NCBI GenBank assembly: GCA_945873925.1
Contig: CAMCES010000018.1
Span: 1-34,343, forward strand
Direction: 5' to 3'
Length of the DNA stretch: 34,343 nt
DNA from: Bordetella parapertussis
GTDB taxonomy: Bacteria; Pseudomonadota; Gammaproteobacteria; Burkholderiales; Burkholderiaceae_C
Each line of letters starts with the position of its first letter. Position 1 is the stretch's first letter. Position numbers and translations under genes: made by a program. This document shows positions 17,877 through 25,477 of the stretch, one piece after another. Under the pieces are notes generated by a model, which was given only the letters and a program-made list of their open reading frames with translations, was not told the origin of the DNA and made no database searches.

Positions 17877-19358
17877 ATGAAAAAACTACTTGCCACCTTG
17901 GCCTTGGGCCTGGGCCTGGTCTTCTCCTCCGGCGTTGCCCTGGCCGAAGATGCACCGGCCAAACCGGCGGCTGAAGCCACGGCTGTGACACCTGCGGCCG
18001 CGCCTGCGGCAGCCGCACCCGCTGAAACCGCCGCTGCGCCTGCACCCGTCCCCAACAAAGGCGACACCGCTTGGATGACGGTGGCCACCGTGCTGGTCAT
18101 CCTGATGACCATCCCCGGCCTGGCTATGTTCTACGGTGGCTTGGTGCGCTCGAAAAACATGCTGTCTGTCTTGATGCAGGTGTTTGTGGTGTCCTCGCTC
18201 ATCTATGTGTTGTGGGTGCTGTATGGCTACAGTGTGGCTTTCACCGCCAGCAACCCGTTCTTTGGCACCTTTGACAAACTGTTGCTCAAAGGGGTGACCG
18301 TGGAATCCTTGGGCGCCACCTTCAGCAAAGGTGTCTACATTCCCGAGCTGTCGTTCGTGGCTTTCCAAGCGACTTTTGCCGCCATCACCTGTGCCTTGAT
18401 CGTGGGTGCGTTCGCTGAACGCATGAAATTCTCTGCCGTGCTGGTGTTTTGTGCCTTGTGGTTCACCTTCAGCTACCTGCCCGTGGCCCACATGGTCTGG
18501 TATTGGGACGGCCCTGACGCGATCACTGATGCGGCTTCCTTGGAAAAAGTCACTGCTGCCGCAGGCTGGTTGTGGGCCAAAGGCGCACTCGACTTCGCCG
18601 GTGGTACTGTGGTGCATATCAACGCCGCTGTCGCAGGTTTGGTCGGTGCTTACATGGTCGGCAAACGCATCGGCTACGGCAAAGAATCCATGGCGCCTCA
18701 CAGCCTGACATTGACCATGGTCGGTGCAGCCCTGTTGTGGGTGGGTTGGTTTGGTTTCAACGCCGGCTCCAACCTGGAGGCCAATGGATTGACCGCCCTG
18801 GTCTTTGTCAACACCTTGGTGGCCACCGCTGCTGCCTCCTTATCCTGGATTGCAGGCGAAGCGCTGAGCAAAGGCAAGGCATCGATGTTGGGTGCGGCCT
18901 CTGGCGCAGTGTCTGGTTTGGTGGCGATCACCCCTGCCTGCGGTTTCGTCGGCCCCGGCGGCGCGATCGTCATCGGTTTGATCGCCGGCCTGCTGTGCTT
19001 GTGGGGTGTCAGCGGCCTCAAACGCATGCTCGGTGCAGACGACAGCTTGGACGTCTTCGGGGTACACGGTGTCGGCGGCATCGTCGGCGCCTTGTTGACC
19101 GGCGTTTTTGCAGCCCCTTCCCTGGGCGGCACAGGCGTGTATGACTATGTGGCCAACGCAGTGAACCCTGACTTCTCGATAGGCGGTCAGGTGTGGATCC
19201 AAGCACAAGCCGTGTTGACCACCATCGTCTGGTCTGGCGTGGTCTCGGTCATCGCATACAAACTGGTGGACATCGTGTTGGGTCTGCGCGTGACCGAAGA
19301 GGAAGAGCGCGAAGGTTTGGACATCAGCTCACACGGTGAGACCGCCTACGGTCGTTGA
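17877..19358 (+). CDS. amtB: Ammonium transporter (Amt family)
   Basis: A 493-residue inner-membrane ammonium channel. A signal peptide (1-23, likely cut after ALA) is followed by an unusually Ala/Pro-rich segment (about 27-58) that should lie in the periplasm, then eleven membrane helices from about residue 65. The twin pore histidines are His247 (VVHINAAVAG) and His397 (FGVHGVGG), 150 residues apart as in E. coli AmtB (168/318). The cytoplasmic end carries EEEEREGLDISSHGE, the tail that contacts GlnK. Start: ATG 17877 with ACAAGGAC upstream. Co-transcribed with glnK and ending at an intrinsic terminator. Confidence 0.95.
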   Translation: MKKLLATLALGLGLVFSSGVALAEDAPAKPAAEATAVTPAAAPAAAAPAETAAAPAPVPNKGDTAWMTVATVLVILMTIPGLAMFYGGLVRSKNMLSVLMQVFVVSSLIYVLWVLYGYSVAFTASNPFFGTFDKLLLKGVTVESLGATFSKGVYIPELSFVAFQATFAAITCALIVGAFAERMKFSAVLVFCALWFTFSYLPVAHMVWYWDGPDAITDAASLEKVTAAAGWLWAKGALDFAGGTVVHINAAVAGLVGAYMVGKRIGYGKESMAPHSLTLTMVGAALLWVGWFGFNAGSNLEANGLTALVFVNTLVATAAASLSWIAGEALSKGKASMLGAASGAVSGLVAITPACGFVGPGGAIVIGLIAGLLCLWGVSGLKRMLGADDSLDVFGVHGVGGIVGALLTGVFAAPSLGGTGVYDYVANAVNPDFSIGGQVWIQAQAVLTTIVWSGVVSVIAYKLVDIVLGLRVTEEEEREGLDISSHGETAYGR

Positions 19359-19394
19359 TTGCACCATTCCTAGATCACCACTGACAACGCTCAC

Positions 19395-19425
19395 AACCAC
19401 CTGGTGCAAACCAGGTGGTTTTTTT
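19395..19425 (+). terminator. Rho-independent terminator of glnK-amtB
   Basis: A perfect 10-bp stem AACCACCTGG (19395-19404) / CCAGGTGGTT (19411-19420) with the loop TGCAAA, followed directly by TTTTT. The T-run is on the + strand side only, so it serves amtB rather than the converging metH fragment. Confidence 0.93.
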
Positions 19426-19435
19426 CATGGGCGTT

Positions 19436-22270
19436 TCAAAGGTTGGGCGCGAGCAAACGCTGCAAGTCTTTTTCAGCCACGCCTTGGCGCTGCGCCAAGT
19501 CCAGCACCTGGTCGTCGCCGATGCGGCCTACATTGAAATAGGTGGCCTCTGGATGCGACAGGTAAAAACCGCTGACGCTGGCCGCAGGCGTCATGGCCAA
19601 GCTCTCGGTGAGCGTCATGCCAATGTCTTGGCATTGCAGCAACTCGAACATCTGTTTTTTCACGCTGTGGTCCGGACACGCGGGGTAGCCTGGTGCCGGG
19701 CGGATGCCTTGGTATTGCTCTTTGATCAATTCTTCGTTGCTCAATGTTTCAGCGGCGGCATAGCCCCACAGGTCGCGACGCACCCGCGCATGCATGCACT
19801 CGGCAAAGGCCTCGGCCAAGCGGTCGGCCAAGGCTTTCAACATGATGGCGCTGTAGTCGTCATGGTCATCCATGAAGTATTTCTCTTTCGCGTCCACGCC
19901 CACGCCAGCGGTCACCGCGAACAGGCCCATATGGTCTGCGCCATGGCCGATGGGTGCGACAAAATCAGACAAACAGCGGTTGGGGTTTTGTACACCGTCA
20001 TGCACAGGCTTTTCGGTTTGTTGGCGCAAGCCGTGCCAGATGAGCGCGGCTTCAGTGCGGCGCTCGTCGGTCCAAAGCACGATGTCGTCGCCCATGCTGT
20101 TGGCGGGGTACAAACCGACCACGGCATGGGCTTGCAACCAACGGCCTTCGATCAAGCGCTTGAGCATGCGCTTGCCATCGCTGAACACGCGTTGGGCCTC
20201 GGTGCCGACCACCTCGTCTTTCAAGATGGCGGGGAAAGGGCCGGCCAAGTCCCAAGTCTGAAAGAAGGGCCCCCAGTCAATGAAGGGTTCGAGCTCGCCT
20301 AGGTCAAAGTTTTTGAACACCCGCTTACCGATGAACCGCGGGCGGGTTGGCTCAAACGCCGCCCAATCGATGGGCGCGGCATTGGCCCGCGCTTTGGTCA
20401 GCGGCAGCAAAGGGGTTTGCTTTTTATTGGCGTGTTGCTCGCGCACCCGGGCGTAGTCGGCGTTGAGCTCTTCGATGTAATGCGCGGCTTGGTCACTCAA
20501 TAGGCCTTGGGCCACGCCCACGCTGCGAGAGGCGTCAGGCACATACACCACCGGGCCTTCGTAATGCGGCGCGATTTTGACAGCGGTGTGCACACGGCTG
20601 CAAGTGGCGCCACCAATCAGCAGAGGTATTTTGCGCAAGCGGAAGTGGTCGTCCTTTTGCATTTCGGCAGCGACGTACTGCATCTCCTCCAGGCTGGGGG
20701 TGATCAGCCCCGACAAGCCAATGATGTCCGCGCCTTCGACCTTGGCACGCGCCAAAATTTCATGGCAGGGCACCATCACGCCCATATTGACCACGTCAAA
20801 GTTATTGCACTGCAACACCACGGTGACGATGTTCTTGCCAATGTCATGCACATCGCCTTTGACTGTGGCGATCACGATCTTGCCCTTGGTTTTCACGTCC
20901 TCGCCAGCGGCTTCTTGCAGGCGTTTTTCTTCTTCGATGTAGGGGATGAGGTGGGCCACGGCCTGCTTCATCACCCGGGCCGACTTCACCACCTGCGGCA
21001 GGAACATCTTGCCCTGCCCGAACAGGTCGCCCACCACGTTCATGCCGTCCATGAGAGGGCCTTCGATCACGTGCAAGGGGCGGCCGCCACGGGCCAGCAC
21101 CTCTTGGTAAGCGGCTTCAGTGTCTTCGTTGATGAACTCGGTGATGCCATGCACCAGTGCGTGGCTGAGTTTGTGCGACACACTCACCGGCGCCTCCGGC
21201 GTGCCCCGCCAAGCGAGTTTGGCGCTGTCGTCCTTGGCCGCGCCCTTGGCACTTTCGGCCACTTCGATCAAGCGCTCACCAGCGCTGAGGTGTTCTTCGC
21301 CATCTTTGTACTGAGGCGTTCTGTTCAACACCACGTCTTCCACACGCTCACGCAAGATGGGCTCGAGGTCGTCGTACACGCCCACCATGCCGGCGTTGAC
21401 AATGCCCATGTCCATGCCGGCTTGTATCGCGTGGTACAGGAACACGGTGTGAATCGCTTCCCGCACCGGGTCGTTGCCGCGGAAACTGAAAGAGACATTG
21501 GACACACCGCCACTGACTTTCGCGCCGGGCAGGTGCTGCTTGATCCAGCGCGTGGCCTCGATGAAGTCCACCGCGTAGTTGTCGTGCTCTTCGATGCCGG
21601 TGGCAATGGCAAAGATGTTGGGGTCGAAGATGATGTCCTCAGGTGGAAAGCCCACCCCACCTTGGTCAACATCCGCGACCAACACCCGGTAAGCGCGTTC
21701 GCAAATCTCCACCTTGCGTTGGTAGGTGTCGGCTTGGCCTTTTTCGTCAAAAGCCATCACCACCGCAGCCGCGCCGTAGCGGCGGATCAGCTTGGCTTGG
21801 CGCTTGAACTCGTCCAAGCCCTCCTTCATGCTGATGGAATTCACAATGCCCTTGCCTTGGATGCAGCGCAAGCCCGCTTCAATCACGCTCCACTTGCTGC
21901 TGTCGATCATGATCGGCACCCGCGCGATGTCGGGCTCGGAGGCGATCAGGTTCAAAAACCGCACCATGGCCGCCTGGCTGTCGAGCATCGCCTCGTCCAT
22001 GTTGATGTCGATGATTTGCGCGCCGTTTTCCACCTGCTGACGTGCCACCGCCAGTGCTTGCTCGTACTCGTCGTTCAAGACCATGCGGGCAAAGGCCTTG
22101 GAGCCAGTGACGTTGGTACGCTCGCCGATATTGACGAAGCTGGCTTGCTGTTTGACGGCGGCAACATCCTGGGCCATCTCTTCTTCGCCAACGGCATGGC
22201 TCGAGCCAATCAACACCGGCTCTAGGCCAGCGAGCTTCATGGGTGGTACGGGACGTGATCGGGTATGCAT
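19436..22270 (-). CDS. metH: Cobalamin-dependent methionine synthase, C-terminal fragment (folate, B12 and reactivation domains)
   Basis: A 944-residue protein that corresponds to E. coli MetH without its homocysteine domain. Order: pterin-binding domain (about 40-320; FVNIGERTNVTGSKAF, INMDEAMLDSQ, MIDSSKW), B12 cap (about 365-455), B12-binding domain with the DxHxxG motif DVHDIG (473-478; His475 is the lower cobalt ligand), and the AdoMet reactivation domain (about 640-944; RPAPGYPACPDH at 857-868). It carries methyl from methyltetrahydrofolate to cobalamin; the homocysteine half is encoded at 24073-25128, beyond pgi. Start: ATG 22270 with AGGTGAG three bases upstream; this Shine-Dalgarno is part of an SAH-riboswitch platform. 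The reading to 22348 runs through the aptamer and is rejected. Confidence 0.95.
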   Translation of the reverse strand: MHTRSRPVPPMKLAGLEPVLIGSSHAVGEEEMAQDVAAVKQQASFVNIGERTNVTGSKAFARMVLNDEYEQALAVARQQVENGAQIIDINMDEAMLDSQAAMVRFLNLIASEPDIARVPIMIDSSKWSVIEAGLRCIQGKGIVNSISMKEGLDEFKRQAKLIRRYGAAAVVMAFDEKGQADTYQRKVEICERAYRVLVADVDQGGVGFPPEDIIFDPNIFAIATGIEEHDNYAVDFIEATRWIKQHLPGAKVSGGVSNVSFSFRGNDPVREAIHTVFLYHAIQAGMDMGIVNAGMVGVYDDLEPILRERVEDVVLNRTPQYKDGEEHLSAGERLIEVAESAKGAAKDDSAKLAWRGTPEAPVSVSHKLSHALVHGITEFINEDTEAAYQEVLARGGRPLHVIEGPLMDGMNVVGDLFGQGKMFLPQVVKSARVMKQAVAHLIPYIEEEKRLQEAAGEDVKTKGKIVIATVKGDVHDIGKNIVTVVLQCNNFDVVNMGVMVPCHEILARAKVEGADIIGLSGLITPSLEEMQYVAAEMQKDDHFRLRKIPLLIGGATCSRVHTAVKIAPHYEGPVVYVPDASRSVGVAQGLLSDQAAHYIEELNADYARVREQHANKKQTPLLPLTKARANAAPIDWAAFEPTRPRFIGKRVFKNFDLGELEPFIDWGPFFQTWDLAGPFPAILKDEVVGTEAQRVFSDGKRMLKRLIEGRWLQAHAVVGLYPANSMGDDIVLWTDERRTEAALIWHGLRQQTEKPVHDGVQNPNRCLSDFVAPIGHGADHMGLFAVTAGVGVDAKEKYFMDDHDDYSAIMLKALADRLAEAFAECMHARVRRDLWGYAAAETLSNEELIKEQYQGIRPAPGYPACPDHSVKKQMFELLQCQDIGMTLTESLAMTPAASVSGFYLSHPEATYFNVGRIGDDQVLDLAQRQGVAEKDLQRLLAPNL

Positions 22271-22273
22271 GGA

Positions 22274-22301
22274 CTCACCTGGGGAAAACAAAACAGGTGA
22301 G
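22274..22301 (-). promoter_or_regulatory. Expression platform: anti-Shine-Dalgarno helix of the SAH riboswitch
   Basis: On the minus strand CTCACCTG (22301-22294), whose first six bases are the 3' end of the aptamer, is perfectly complementary to CAGGTGAG (22281-22274), which holds the metH Shine-Dalgarno. Pairing hides the ribosome site. When SAH makes CGCTC pair inside the aptamer, the site should be freed. This predicts a translational ON switch. Confidence 0.75.
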
Positions 22302-22360
22302 CGTCGTTGCGAGAAAAGACCCAAGCCTGGCTTCGTGTGAAGCTGCAACGCTCCTTGGGT
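22296..22360 (-). promoter_or_regulatory. S-adenosylhomocysteine (SAH) riboswitch aptamer
   Basis: Read on the minus strand: ACCCAAG (22360-22354) pairs with CTTGGGT (P1, 7 bp); then the conserved GGAGCGTTGCA; a hairpin GCTTC-ACAC-GAAGC; the conserved CAGGCT; a linker; and GCAACGACGCTCACC. The last segment pairs back (GAGCG with CGCTC, TTGC with GCAA), forming the family's pseudoknot. This matches the known SAH class (Ralstonia type) in all conserved blocks. SAH riboswitches activate genes that recycle SAH and homocysteine; here it precedes the large methionine-synthase fragment. Confidence 0.93.
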
Positions 22361-22366
22361 TTGGGC

Positions 22367-22372
22367 ATTTTA
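22367..22372 (-). promoter_or_regulatory. -10-like element before the SAH riboswitch
   Basis: TAAAAT on the minus strand. Seven bases downstream is 22360, the first base of aptamer helix P1, so transcription would begin at the riboswitch. The -35 is not recognisable at 17 bp. The positional match supports it. Confidence 0.5.
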
Positions 22373-22449
22373 GCGTCAAGCCGGTGGCGCCGCCGCGAAA
22401 CCGGGGTATTTTGCTTGGTGCGCTTTGGCGCAGACAGCCGATCTCGGTT

Positions 22450-22455
22450 AACAAT
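22450..22455 (+). promoter_or_regulatory. -10-like element of pgi
   Basis: AACAAT ends 11 nt before the ATG at 22467. A TTTGGC lies further up but with 20-bp spacing, so the promoter is weak by sequence. No Shine-Dalgarno is seen. Low confidence. Confidence 0.3.
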
Positions 22456-22466
22456 GCGGCTTGACC

Positions 22467-24056
22467 ATGCACCATTTCACCCGCCCCGAACAACGCCCGG
22501 CTTGGCTGGGCCTGCAAACCCTGGCTGACCAGCCGCTGCCGCATCTGCGCGATCTCCTGCAAGACCGTTTGCGCAATGCCAGCTTGCAGTTTGAAGCCGC
22601 TGGCATCCATGCCGATGCGTCGCGCCAACGCGTCACGCCCGAGGTCATGCAAGTCCTGCTGCAACTCGCCGATGAGTGCCAGGTGTTATCACAGGCGCAA
22701 GCCATGTTCAGGGGCGAGGCGGTCAATGCCACCGAACAACGCCAGGCGTTGCACATGGCTTTGCGGGCTGGCCACAGCGGCTCACCGCCTTGGGGCATGG
22801 GCATCAGCCAAGACGTGCAGCGCGAACTCGCCCGCTTCACCGGCTTTGCGGAACAACTCCGCCAAGGAGGCCTCTGCGGCTTTGATGGGCAAACCATCAC
22901 CGACGTGGTGAACCTCGGGATTGGCGGCTCGGATCTCGGACCGCGCATGGCCACCGAAGCCCTGAGCCAGTTGTCGCCCGACTTGCAAGCGCCTGCGCTG
23001 CGAGTGCATTACGTCTCGAATGTCGATCCCTGGTGCCTGGCCACCACCCTGGCCCCACTCGACCCCGGTCGCACCTTGTTCATCGTGCAAAGCAAAACCT
23101 TCACGACCCAAGAAACCCTGACCTTGGCTGCGTCTGCCAAGCGGTGGTTGCAAGACGCGGGCTGCAGCGCCGCACTGTTGCCGCATCAACTGGTGGCGGT
23201 CACCGCCAAACCAGCCTTGGCACAAGCCGACGGTTTTTTGCCCGACCACTGCTTTGTGTTTTGGGATTGGGTAGGCGGGCGTTACTCGCTCTGGTCGGCG
23301 ATCGGCTTGCCCTTGGCCATCGCCATCGGTCGGGAGGCTTTTCTGCAGATGCTGGCGGGCGGCCAAGCGATGGACCGGCATTTCACCGACACACCGGCCT
23401 CCCACAACCTGCCTTTGCTGATGGCCTTGTGGGGCGTATGGAACCGCAATTTCTTGGGCGCCACCACCCACCACCTTGCGCCTTACGCCGCGCCACTGGG
23501 CCGCTTGGTGCCGTTCTTGCAGCAAATGGACATGGAGTCCAACGGCAAACGGGTGCATGTAGATGGCAGCATCGCCAGCGTGGGCACTGCGCCGGTGTTG
23601 TGGGGTGGTTTGGGCATCGATGGGCAACATGCTTATTTTCAACTGTTGCACCAAGGCCAACACCTGGTGCCCGTGGACTTCATTGGCGTGCGCCAAGGGC
23701 ATGCCGGCTTGCCCCTGTCGGCAGAGCACCAGCGGGTGGTGTTGCTGAACTTGCAAGCGCAAACCCAAGCCTTAGCGCTGGGCAGAAGCGTGGCAGAGAC
23801 TGCCCAGATGCTGCGCGAAAGCGGCATGCACCCGGCCGAGGCAGACAGACTCGCGCCGCACCGCAGCTTTGCCGGCAACATACCCAGCACCGTGCTGTGG
23901 CTCGAGCAACTCACGCCCTTTGGTTTGGGCGCACTGATCGCCTTGTACGAGCACAAGGTGTTTTGCCAAGCCTCGGTTTGGGGCGTTCATGCTTTTGACC
24001 AGTGGGGCGTGGAGCTGGGCAAGACCATGGCGCACGCGCTGGCGTCCAAGGCCTGA
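22467..24056 (+). CDS. pgi: Glucose-6-phosphate isomerase
   Basis: A 529-residue SIS-fold enzyme interconverting glucose-6-phosphate and fructose-6-phosphate. The sugar-phosphate site is VVNLGIGGSDLGPRMATEAL (148-167) and QSKTFTTQET (208-217). Catalytic residues fit the family: Glu357 in DMESNGKRVHVDG, His388 in GIDGQHAYFQLLHQG, and Lys519 in the signature FDQWGVELGK. Start: ATG 22467 is preferred; an in-frame TTG at 22461 is possible. The gene sits in opposite orientation between the two methionine-synthase genes and ends 16 bp from the stop of the N-terminal one. Its upstream region is shared with the SAH-riboswitch promoter. Confidence 0.96.
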   Translation: MHHFTRPEQRPAWLGLQTLADQPLPHLRDLLQDRLRNASLQFEAAGIHADASRQRVTPEVMQVLLQLADECQVLSQAQAMFRGEAVNATEQRQALHMALRAGHSGSPPWGMGISQDVQRELARFTGFAEQLRQGGLCGFDGQTITDVVNLGIGGSDLGPRMATEALSQLSPDLQAPALRVHYVSNVDPWCLATTLAPLDPGRTLFIVQSKTFTTQETLTLAASAKRWLQDAGCSAALLPHQLVAVTAKPALAQADGFLPDHCFVFWDWVGGRYSLWSAIGLPLAIAIGREAFLQMLAGGQAMDRHFTDTPASHNLPLLMALWGVWNRNFLGATTHHLAPYAAPLGRLVPFLQQMDMESNGKRVHVDGSIASVGTAPVLWGGLGIDGQHAYFQLLHQGQHLVPVDFIGVRQGHAGLPLSAEHQRVVLLNLQAQTQALALGRSVAETAQMLRESGMHPAEADRLAPHRSFAGNIPSTVLWLEQLTPFGLGALIALYEHKVFCQASVWGVHAFDQWGVELGKTMAHALASKA

Positions 24057-24072
24057 GCGCCGCGCATGAAGC

Positions 24073-25128
24073 TCAGGCGTGAAACAGCCTGGGCCGCAAA
24101 GGTCCGACCGCCTGCCCAATGGCGGCGATGTGCCCGGGCGTGGTGCCGCAGCAGCCGCCAACGATATTCACCAAACCCTCGGCGGCAAACTCGTGCAGCA
24201 AGCGGCTGGTCACCTCCGGCGTCTCATCGAAACCGGTGTCGCTCATCGGATTGGGCAAGCCGGCGTTCGGGTAGCAGCTGATGAAGGTGTCACCCGCCAC
24301 CTTGGCCAGCTCTTGGATATAGGGGCGCATCAGCGCCGCACCCAAAGCGCAGTTCAGGCCCACGGCCAAGGGTTGGGCGTGACGCACGCTGTGCCAAAAA
24401 GCGGTGACGGTTTGGCCGCTCAGGATGCGCCCCGAGGCATCGGTCACGGTGCCGCTGATGATCAGCGGCAGGCGCTCGCCACTGGCGTCAAAGTATTCGT
24501 CGATGGCAAACAGCGCGGCCTTGGCGTTCAAGGTGTCAAAGATGGTTTCCAGCAGCAGCGCGTGCACGCCGCCTTCCACCAGCGCCTGCACTTGCTCGAA
24601 ATAGGCTTGGCGCAGTTCTTCAAAGTCGACATTGCGCGCACCGGGGTCGTTCACGTCCGGGCTGATGCTGGCGGTTTTCGGGGTTGGGCCCAAAGCGCCC
24701 AAGGCAAAGCGCGGCTTGTCGGGGGTGCTGAATTGGTCGCAAGCCGCGCGTGCAATGTGGGCCGAGGCGCGGTTCATCTCCACCGCCAAGTCGGCCATGT
24801 CGTAATCGGCCTGGGCGATGGTGGTCGCGCCAAAGGTGTTGGTTTCCACCATGTCAGCGCCAGCGGCCAAATAGCCTTCGTGGATGTCACGGATCACGTC
24901 CGGGCGGGTCAGGCTCAAAAGTTCGTTGTTGCCCTTGATGTCGCGGTGAAAGTCGCTGAAACGCTCGCCCTGGCTGCCTGGGCCGCTGTAGCCTTGGCCC
25001 CGGTACTGGGCCTCGCTCAGCTTGAACCGTTGGATCATGGTGCCCATGGCGCCGTCTAGGATGGCAATGCGCTGCTTCAAAATGCCAGGCAGGGCCTGGC
25101 CACGGGTGTAATTTTTGGGGTCGGACAT
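24073..25128 (-). CDS. metH: Methionine synthase, homocysteine-binding N-terminal fragment
   Basis: A 351-residue Hcy-binding barrel equal to the first domain of E. coli MetH. The zinc thiolates that bind and activate homocysteine are Cys260 (VGLNCALGA) and Cys326-Cys327 (GGCCGTTPGHI); IAILDGAMGTMIQR and GADMVETNTFGATTIAQADY are family blocks. It ends shortly after the domain, so it needs the 944-residue protein to work; together they total 1295 residues against about 1227 in E. coli. Start: ATG 25128; a TTG at 25137 is in frame. The Shine-Dalgarno is weak. A TATGAT on the minus strand (25159-25164) may be the -10. No SAH aptamer is visible upstream of this half. Confidence 0.94.
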   Translation of the reverse strand: MSDPKNYTRGQALPGILKQRIAILDGAMGTMIQRFKLSEAQYRGQGYSGPGSQGERFSDFHRDIKGNNELLSLTRPDVIRDIHEGYLAAGADMVETNTFGATTIAQADYDMADLAVEMNRASAHIARAACDQFSTPDKPRFALGALGPTPKTASISPDVNDPGARNVDFEELRQAYFEQVQALVEGGVHALLLETIFDTLNAKAALFAIDEYFDASGERLPLIISGTVTDASGRILSGQTVTAFWHSVRHAQPLAVGLNCALGAALMRPYIQELAKVAGDTFISCYPNAGLPNPMSDTGFDETPEVTSRLLHEFAAEGLVNIVGGCCGTTPGHIAAIGQAVGPLRPRLFHA

Positions 25129-25220
25129 GGTCGCCAATGAGACTCTGGTAGGCTGGGGATCATAAGGTTTTGGTCAGGCGGGTGTTTTAGAATCGGATTC
25201 CTGTCAACAAAGGTGTCATC

Positions 25221-25358
25221 ATGTCCAGTGAACAGCCACACGACCAAGCCGACGAAGATGTTGTTGAATCCATCGTTCCTTTCATGCCCTATGTGCTGCC
25301 CATCGGCGGCGGCGTGCTGATTTTCCTGTTGGCATTCATTGCCGTTTTCATGGCCTGA
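25221..25358 (+). CDS. 45-residue acidic single-pass membrane microprotein
   Basis: A short open frame with start ATG 25221, stop TGA 25356-25358, and AAAGGTG upstream as a ribosome-binding site. The protein has an acidic N-terminus (MSSEQPHDQADEDVVESI, six Asp/Glu) and a hydrophobic C-terminal half (about 19-45, including GGGVLIFLLAFIAVFMA). It has no Lys or Arg at all. A TAGAAT at 25188-25193 may be the -10, and a strong terminator follows 26 bp after the stop, so it looks like a complete single-gene unit. I do not recognise the family. It is divergent from the methionine-synthase N-terminal gene and lies just before pckG. Confidence 0.72.
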   Translation: MSSEQPHDQADEDVVESIVPFMPYVLPIGGGVLIFLLAFIAVFMA

Positions 25359-25384
25359 AGTCTGACCCAGCCGCACAGCGTGAC

Positions 25385-25410
25385 AGCGCCAGTCCGATGG
25401 CGCTTTTTTT
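25385..25410 (+). terminator. Rho-independent terminator after the microprotein gene
   Basis: Stem AGCGCCA (25385-25391) / TGGCGCT (25398-25404), loop GTCCGA, then TTTTTT. It separates the microprotein gene from pckG and supports an own promoter for pckG. Confidence 0.88.
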
Positions 25411-25477
25411 ATTGGCTTGAGCTGAGTCCCTTGAACGCAGGGGGCTGAATTCAACCTATAAAGTGCAGGAGACAAAC

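Noticed and set aside
19395..19425. Bidirectional terminator serving also the metH fragment
   Set aside because: The hairpin is symmetric but the minus-strand side is followed by GTGAGC, not a T-run.
20507..22225. 572-codon open frame on the plus strand inside the metH fragment
   Set aside because: It is antisense to intact methionine-synthase domains, is His/Asp/Val-rich and has no domain or ribosome site.
25431..25462. TTGAAC ... TATAAA as the pckG promoter
   Set aside because: The spacing is 20 bp and the start would fall inside the ribosome-binding site, so I do not call it.
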